Shown here in pieces: positions 60,957 through 64,000 of a stretch of DNA of 64,000 bases. Source of the DNA: Thalassobacillus devorans. GTDB lineage: Bacteria; Bacillota; Bacilli; Bacillales; Halobacillaceae. Position numbers and translations under genes: made by a program. How positions within the stretch are numbered: the stretch's first letter is position 1; each line of letters begins with the position of its first letter. The stretch lies in assembly GCF_900176565.1 (NCBI RefSeq), contig NZ_FXEH01000004.1, positions 512,186-576,185 on the forward strand, read 5' to 3'. The notes under the pieces were generated by a model, which did no database searches, was not told the origin of the DNA, and saw nothing but the letters and a program-made list of their open reading frames with translations.

Positions 60957-61514
60957 GTGAGGATATATACACGTTCAGGAGATAAAGGAACCACATCATT
61001 GATTTACGGAGATCGAGTACCTAAAAATGACTTACGTGTTGAAGCATACGGGACATGTGATGAAGTCAATTCGATGATAGGACTCGCGATGAGCCATTTG
61101 AGGCGGGAAGAGTGGGACAGCAGTGATAAATTCAAAGCATTTATGAAAAAAGTCCAGACTATTCTTTTCCATGTTGGTGCGGAACTGGCGACACCAAAAG
61201 GAAAAGATGTAATGTGGCAGTTGAAGGAAGAACATATTAAAGAGCTGGAAACCTATATTGATGAGTGGGAAGAAGGGTTGACACCGCTGAAAAACTTCAT
61301 TCTTCCATCGGGACACGAAGCTTCCTCCGCTTTTCATGCTGCACGCACGGTAGCACGGCGTGCGGAAAGGACAGCCGTGGCCTTGGGCGATGAATTGAAC
61401 AATCCATTGGTTGTCTCCTATCTTAATCGTTTATCTGATTTGTTATTTGTTGCAGCGCGTTATGTCAATCATCAATTAGGTGGAGAGGAGACTCCGCTAC
61501 AAGCAGACGTATAG
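60957..61514 (+). CDS. PduO-type cob(I)alamin adenosyltransferase
   Basis: Makes adenosylcobalamin from cob(I)alamin and ATP. It is a 185-residue PduO/MMAB-type enzyme. The ATP loop is TRSGDKGTTSL and the C-terminal ARTVARRAERTAVAL plus LNRLSDLLFVAARYVN are typical. It begins with GTG at 60957 overlapping AAGGGTGAGG. It resembles YvqK of B. subtilis but lies in a different context. It is translationally linked to the dehydrogenase gene. Confidence 0.9.
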   Translation: MRIYTRSGDKGTTSLIYGDRVPKNDLRVEAYGTCDEVNSMIGLAMSHLRREEWDSSDKFKAFMKKVQTILFHVGAELATPKGKDVMWQLKEEHIKELETYIDEWEEGLTPLKNFILPSGHEASSAFHAARTVARRAERTAVALGDELNNPLVVSYLNRLSDLLFVAARYVNHQLGGEETPLQADV

Positions 61515-61540
61515 TAACGGGAATCTACAATATACGTATA

Positions 61541-61587
61541 TTGACAATAATAGTAACGACGAGGTACACTATTTATAAAGATTATTA
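61541..61587 (+). promoter_or_regulatory. perR promoter with PerR box
   Basis: TTGACA at 61541-61546, 18 bases, TACACT at 61565-61570. TTATAAAGATTATTA (61573-61587) matches the PerR box TTATAATNATTATAA at all but two positions. It overlaps the transcription start, so autorepression is expected. Confidence 0.7.
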
Positions 61588-61629
61588 TTTAATAATATTC
61601 TAAAATTAAGTCAACGGAAAGCGAGGTGC

Positions 61630-62073
61630 ATGGCGGTGTCTGATAAAAGACTGCAAGAAGCGATCGTAACATTGAAAGACTCTGGTGTGCGAATCACGCC
61701 TCAACGTCATGCGGTGCTTGAATATTTGCTTAACTCAATGACTCACCCGACAGCTGATGAAATCTATAAAGCGCTGGAAGGAAAATTCCCTAATATGAGT
61801 GTTGCCACTGTATATAACAACCTGCGGGTATTTAAAGATATCGGCCTGGTCAGGGAGTTAACATATGGAGATGCTTCCAGCAGATTCGATTGCAATACCA
61901 CGGAGCATTATCACGTTATTTGCGAATCCTGTGGTAAAATCGTCGACTTCCATTATCCAAGCTTAGATGAAGTGGAGTCTTTAGCTGAACAGGTGACAGG
62001 ATTTGATGTAAATAATCATCGCATGGAAGTGTATGGAATTTGCAGCGACTGCCAGTCGAAAAACGCACACTAA
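61630..62073 (+). CDS. perR: Peroxide-sensing repressor PerR
   Basis: A Fur-family repressor of 147 residues. The peroxide-sensing metal site is complete: His39, Asp87, His93, His95 and Asp106 (B. subtilis numbers plus two). The structural zinc cysteines are Cys98/Cys101 (CESC) and Cys138/Cys141 (CSDC). Oxidation of the histidines releases DNA and induces defence genes. ATG at 61630 after GCGAGGTG. Next to bcp and ygzB as in B. subtilis. Confidence 0.95.
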   Translation: MAVSDKRLQEAIVTLKDSGVRITPQRHAVLEYLLNSMTHPTADEIYKALEGKFPNMSVATVYNNLRVFKDIGLVRELTYGDASSRFDCNTTEHYHVICESCGKIVDFHYPSLDEVESLAEQVTGFDVNNHRMEVYGICSDCQSKNAH

Positions 62074-62083
62074 TCTTATCATA

Positions 62084-62127
62084 AAAAAATAAGCCTCATC
62101 CCTTTTGTCGGGGATGAGGCTTATTTT
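62084..62127. terminator. Bidirectional terminator after perR
   Basis: AAATAAGCCTCATCCC pairs with GGGGATGAGGCTTATTT, with A and T runs outside. Confidence 0.9.
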
Positions 62128-62175
62128 GTGATTCTAATTCTATATAATATGATGTGTCCGTCACACCAAAGATGG

Positions 62176-62547
62176 CTAGTTCTGTTCTTCTTGTTTCTGA
62201 AATCGTTTGGAGTTGTATTTCTCGTCAAATTCTTTTCCTTCAAGGGATTTATCCAAAGTTAAAGGCTGCTTGCAATGCATACATGCATCGACCCTTCCGA
62301 GCATTTTTGTCGGCTTGTCGCAATTCGGGCAGATGATTTGGATTGTCTTCGTCGATAACATGCCAATCCAAAAGTAAACCACGGTACTGAGGCCGATTGC
62401 TGCCATTCCAAGAATCATGAATATGATCATCAGCCATTCCGTCTGTTTGAATAATAAACCTATATACATGATACCAAATCCGGCAAATACCAGCGCAAGT
62501 GCGAACGTGCGGATTTTATTTATCTTACTGCTATATTGTAACCCCAC
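62176..62547 (-). CDS. ygzB: YgzB (DUF2614) zinc-ribbon membrane protein
   Basis: A 123-residue protein with two membrane segments (about residues 13-32 and 37-62) and a zinc ribbon, [20 protein letters not shown]. It begins [17 protein letters not shown], as YgzB does. It is convergent with perR, as in B. subtilis. Function unknown. Confidence 0.92.
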   Translation of the reverse strand: MGLQYSSKINKIRTFALALVFAGFGIMYIGLLFKQTEWLMIIFMILGMAAIGLSTVVYFWIGMLSTKTIQIICPNCDKPTKMLGRVDACMHCKQPLTLDKSLEGKEFDEKYNSKRFQKQEEQN

Positions 62548-62686
62548 TGGTGACCCTCCTTCGTGCTTTCAAAAGGTAGTATAGCATAATTTTAGCAGGG
62601 AATTACATGAAGAAAAGAGGATTTTGAACAAATTTATCGAATAATTGTTTGTGACCTACTATAAAAAACCGCTGGGGGAAAGTACA

Positions 62687-63556
62687 ATGGAAGATTTATT
62701 ACGACCCATCTATCAAGAACGCGCAAGTCTGCCTAATACACTCGGCGTCTTGATCATGGAGAAGAAAAAACCGATCAGTCCGGTTACGGACAATTTTGAT
62801 GTCATCCTCTTAATTATAGTAAGAGGTGCTGATGATCCCTGGTATGTGAAACATTATGAATTCGAAAATAAAACAGCGGCCATGCATATTGTAGATGAAG
62901 AACTATTGAAGGAATGGGTGGAGACAAGTGGATATCGAAGAGCAGTAGAATGGGTTATCAATGGCAAGGTGATTTTTGACCGCAATGAATATATGGAAGA
63001 ATTGAAGGCTAAGCTCAATGACTTCCCACAGGAAACCCGTGATTTAAAAAAGGCGATTGAATTCGCTAAGTTGATCAGGAGCTACAGTGAATCCAAAGAT
63101 CTATATGAATCCGGGCAGTATCTGGATGCATTCAGCCGTATGGTTCATTCCCTGCATTATTTGGCGAGGCTAGCTATTATTGAAAAAGGGTTTCATCCTG
63201 AAGTAACGGTGTGGAACCAGGTACGGAGAATCGATGCGGAAGTGTATAAATTATATGAAGAACTTATTCAAAGCGGTGAACCGACAGACAAACGTGTGCA
63301 GTTGATGCTGCTTGCAGTTGAACATTCCATTAGCATTCGTGCAAAGAACAGCGCAAAACATTTATTAGAGCTTATGCAAGAAAAAGAAGATGCATGGACT
63401 TTTGGTGAGTTGAAGGTCCATCCGGAGATTCAATTATATGCCCTTGATCTATCGGCGATGATTGAGTATTTAACAGAGAAAGAACTTTTGGAGGTAGAAC
63501 TCCACGATACAAAAGGACCGGAGATTTACCATCGTAAGTATAAGGTGAAAAACTAA
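62687..63556 (+). CDS. ygxA: Nucleotidyltransferase-like protein YgxA
   Basis: A 289-residue protein of the nucleotidyltransferase-like YgxA family. FDVILLIIVRG is the remnant of the nucleotidyltransferase fold near the start. A helical C-terminal part (FSRMVHSLHYLARLAI) follows. The ATG at 62687 after GGGGGAAAG is used. B. subtilis ygxA likewise precedes an rRNA operon. Function unknown. Confidence 0.88.
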   Translation: MEDLLRPIYQERASLPNTLGVLIMEKKKPISPVTDNFDVILLIIVRGADDPWYVKHYEFENKTAAMHIVDEELLKEWVETSGYRRAVEWVINGKVIFDRNEYMEELKAKLNDFPQETRDLKKAIEFAKLIRSYSESKDLYESGQYLDAFSRMVHSLHYLARLAIIEKGFHPEVTVWNQVRRIDAEVYKLYEELIQSGEPTDKRVQLMLLAVEHSISIRAKNSAKHLLELMQEKEDAWTFGELKVHPEIQLYALDLSAMIEYLTEKELLEVELHDTKGPEIYHRKYKVKN

Positions 63557-63573
63557 ACTTCATCGCTCTGCAA

Positions 63574-63613
63574 TCCGCTTTCTTTGCGCATTATAAAGAA
63601 AGCGGAATTTTTA
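63574..63613 (+). terminator. Terminator of ygxA
   Basis: CCGCTTTCTTT pairs with AAAGAAAGCGG, followed by AATTTTTA. Confidence 0.85.
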
Positions 63614-63625
63614 TTTGAAAAGCTA

Positions 63626-63654
63626 TTGACGATAAAAAAATGCCATGGTATATT
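63626..63654 (+). promoter_or_regulatory. rRNA promoter P1
   Basis: TTGACG, 17 bases, TATATT. It is the upstream member of the tandem pair before the 16S gene. Confidence 0.8.
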
Positions 63655-63717
63655 ATTAAACGTCGCGTTAAGAGAGCGACACACCACAAGAAAGAAAAAA
63701 TAAATCATGAAAAGTTG

Positions 63718-63746
63718 TTGACATAAAAACAACCACATGATATATT
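63718..63746 (+). promoter_or_regulatory. rRNA promoter P2
   Basis: TTGACA, 17 bases, TATATT. The same spacing as P1, 92 bases further on. The leader 63750-63956 contains the TGATCTTTGAAAACTGAAC stretch common before Bacillus 16S genes and a processing stem (CTTCGAC near 63883 with GTCGAAG near 63918). Confidence 0.85.
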
Positions 63747-63956
63747 GATTAAGTCGCCAATTTGAGCGGCAAAACAATTTTGATCTTTGAAAACTGAACG
63801 AACCAACCAGTACGTCAATACAATTTCTTCATTATATGAGGAAATGAACAACGCACTTTAGCAGTGCAAGAGTCAAGGATCTTCGACTAAGTTCGCAACG
63901 TCTTGTTGCAACGTCGAAGTCACCCCATCCATGGGGAAGTCAAGACAAACTTCACT

Positions 63957-64000
63957 TTTATGGAGAGTTTGATCCTGGCTCAGGACGAACGCTGGCGGCG
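63957..64000 (+). rRNA. 16S ribosomal RNA, 5' end only
   Basis: TATGGAGAGTTTGATCCTGG and CTCAGGACGAACGCTGGCGG are the conserved start of bacterial 16S rRNA. The gene runs off the window. The 5' end is placed by comparison with B. subtilis. Confidence 0.96.

Overview
The window looks like a chromosomal segment of a moderately halophilic, spore-forming, aerobic member of the Bacillaceae, close to Halobacillus. Four observations support this. There is a proline osmolyte operon of the proHJA type and an ectoine hydroxylase gene. Several genes encode small acid-soluble spore proteins and sporulation-type peptides. The operon for a menaquinol oxidase (qox) is present. The gene order of the second half (yfhE, yfhF, recX, yfhH, sspK, yfhJ, yfhP, mutY, sspE, ntdP, ygaD, ygaE, gsaB, bcp, perR, ygzB, ygxA, rRNA operon) matches what I know of the Bacillus subtilis yfh/yga region. 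The window ends in the first bases of a 16S rRNA gene. The species assignment is inference.

Layout. 1-8 kb is a transport and amino-acid region: a DAACS symporter with altered substrate residues, a SAM (S-box) riboswitch in front of a sodium:solute symporter, and a three-gene operon (symporter, OCD-family reductase, FAD amino-acid oxidase) that could convert a D-amino or imino acid to its L form. 8-14 kb holds a Gly/Tyr-rich spore-coat-like gene, proH-proJ-proA, and bioY-bioB behind a BirA-type operator. 14-15 kb has an intergenic hairpin repeat and glutaminase. 15.3-22.0 kb is a tightly overlapping seven-gene operon. It appears to make dTDP-4-acetamido-4,6-dideoxygalactose, load it on a lipid carrier, flip it and transfer it to a surface polymer. 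22-28 kb is mixed: a stand-alone receiver domain, a frameshifted flavoprotein, spore proteins, intracellular subtilisin, a duplicated DUF2294 protein, a DCC protein, and ectD behind a sigma-B-like promoter. 28.9-31.5 kb is an ssuBCA-type ABC transporter. At 32.4-32.5 kb lies a cluster of DnaA boxes. 32.6-46.2 kb is the yfh-type region, interrupted by the glucose PTS module glcT-ptsG-ptsH. 46.4-49.3 kb continues with ntdP, an ABC exporter and a phosphoesterase. Two inverted copies of a Bacillaceae repeat fill 49.4-49.8 kb. qoxABCD plus a small fifth gene occupy 50.4-54.5 kb. The rest is ygaE, gsaB, a degenerate response regulator, a potassium channel, bcp, a candidate small RNA, a dehydrogenase, a cobalamin adenosyltransferase, perR, ygzB, ygxA and the tandem rRNA promoters.

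The most interesting signals are these: the surface-glycosylation operon, with csbB-yfhO missing from their usual place between yfhJ and yfhP; the leader of the acetyltransferase gene at 33.4 kb, which combines a tRNA-like fold, a T-box-like sequence and a terminator that hides the ribosome binding site; the DnaA-box cluster; the 21-bp phased repeats at the left end; the S-box-controlled symporter; and a pseudoknot-plus-terminator RNA at 59.8 kb. All functions are inferred from sequence reading alone; no database search was run.
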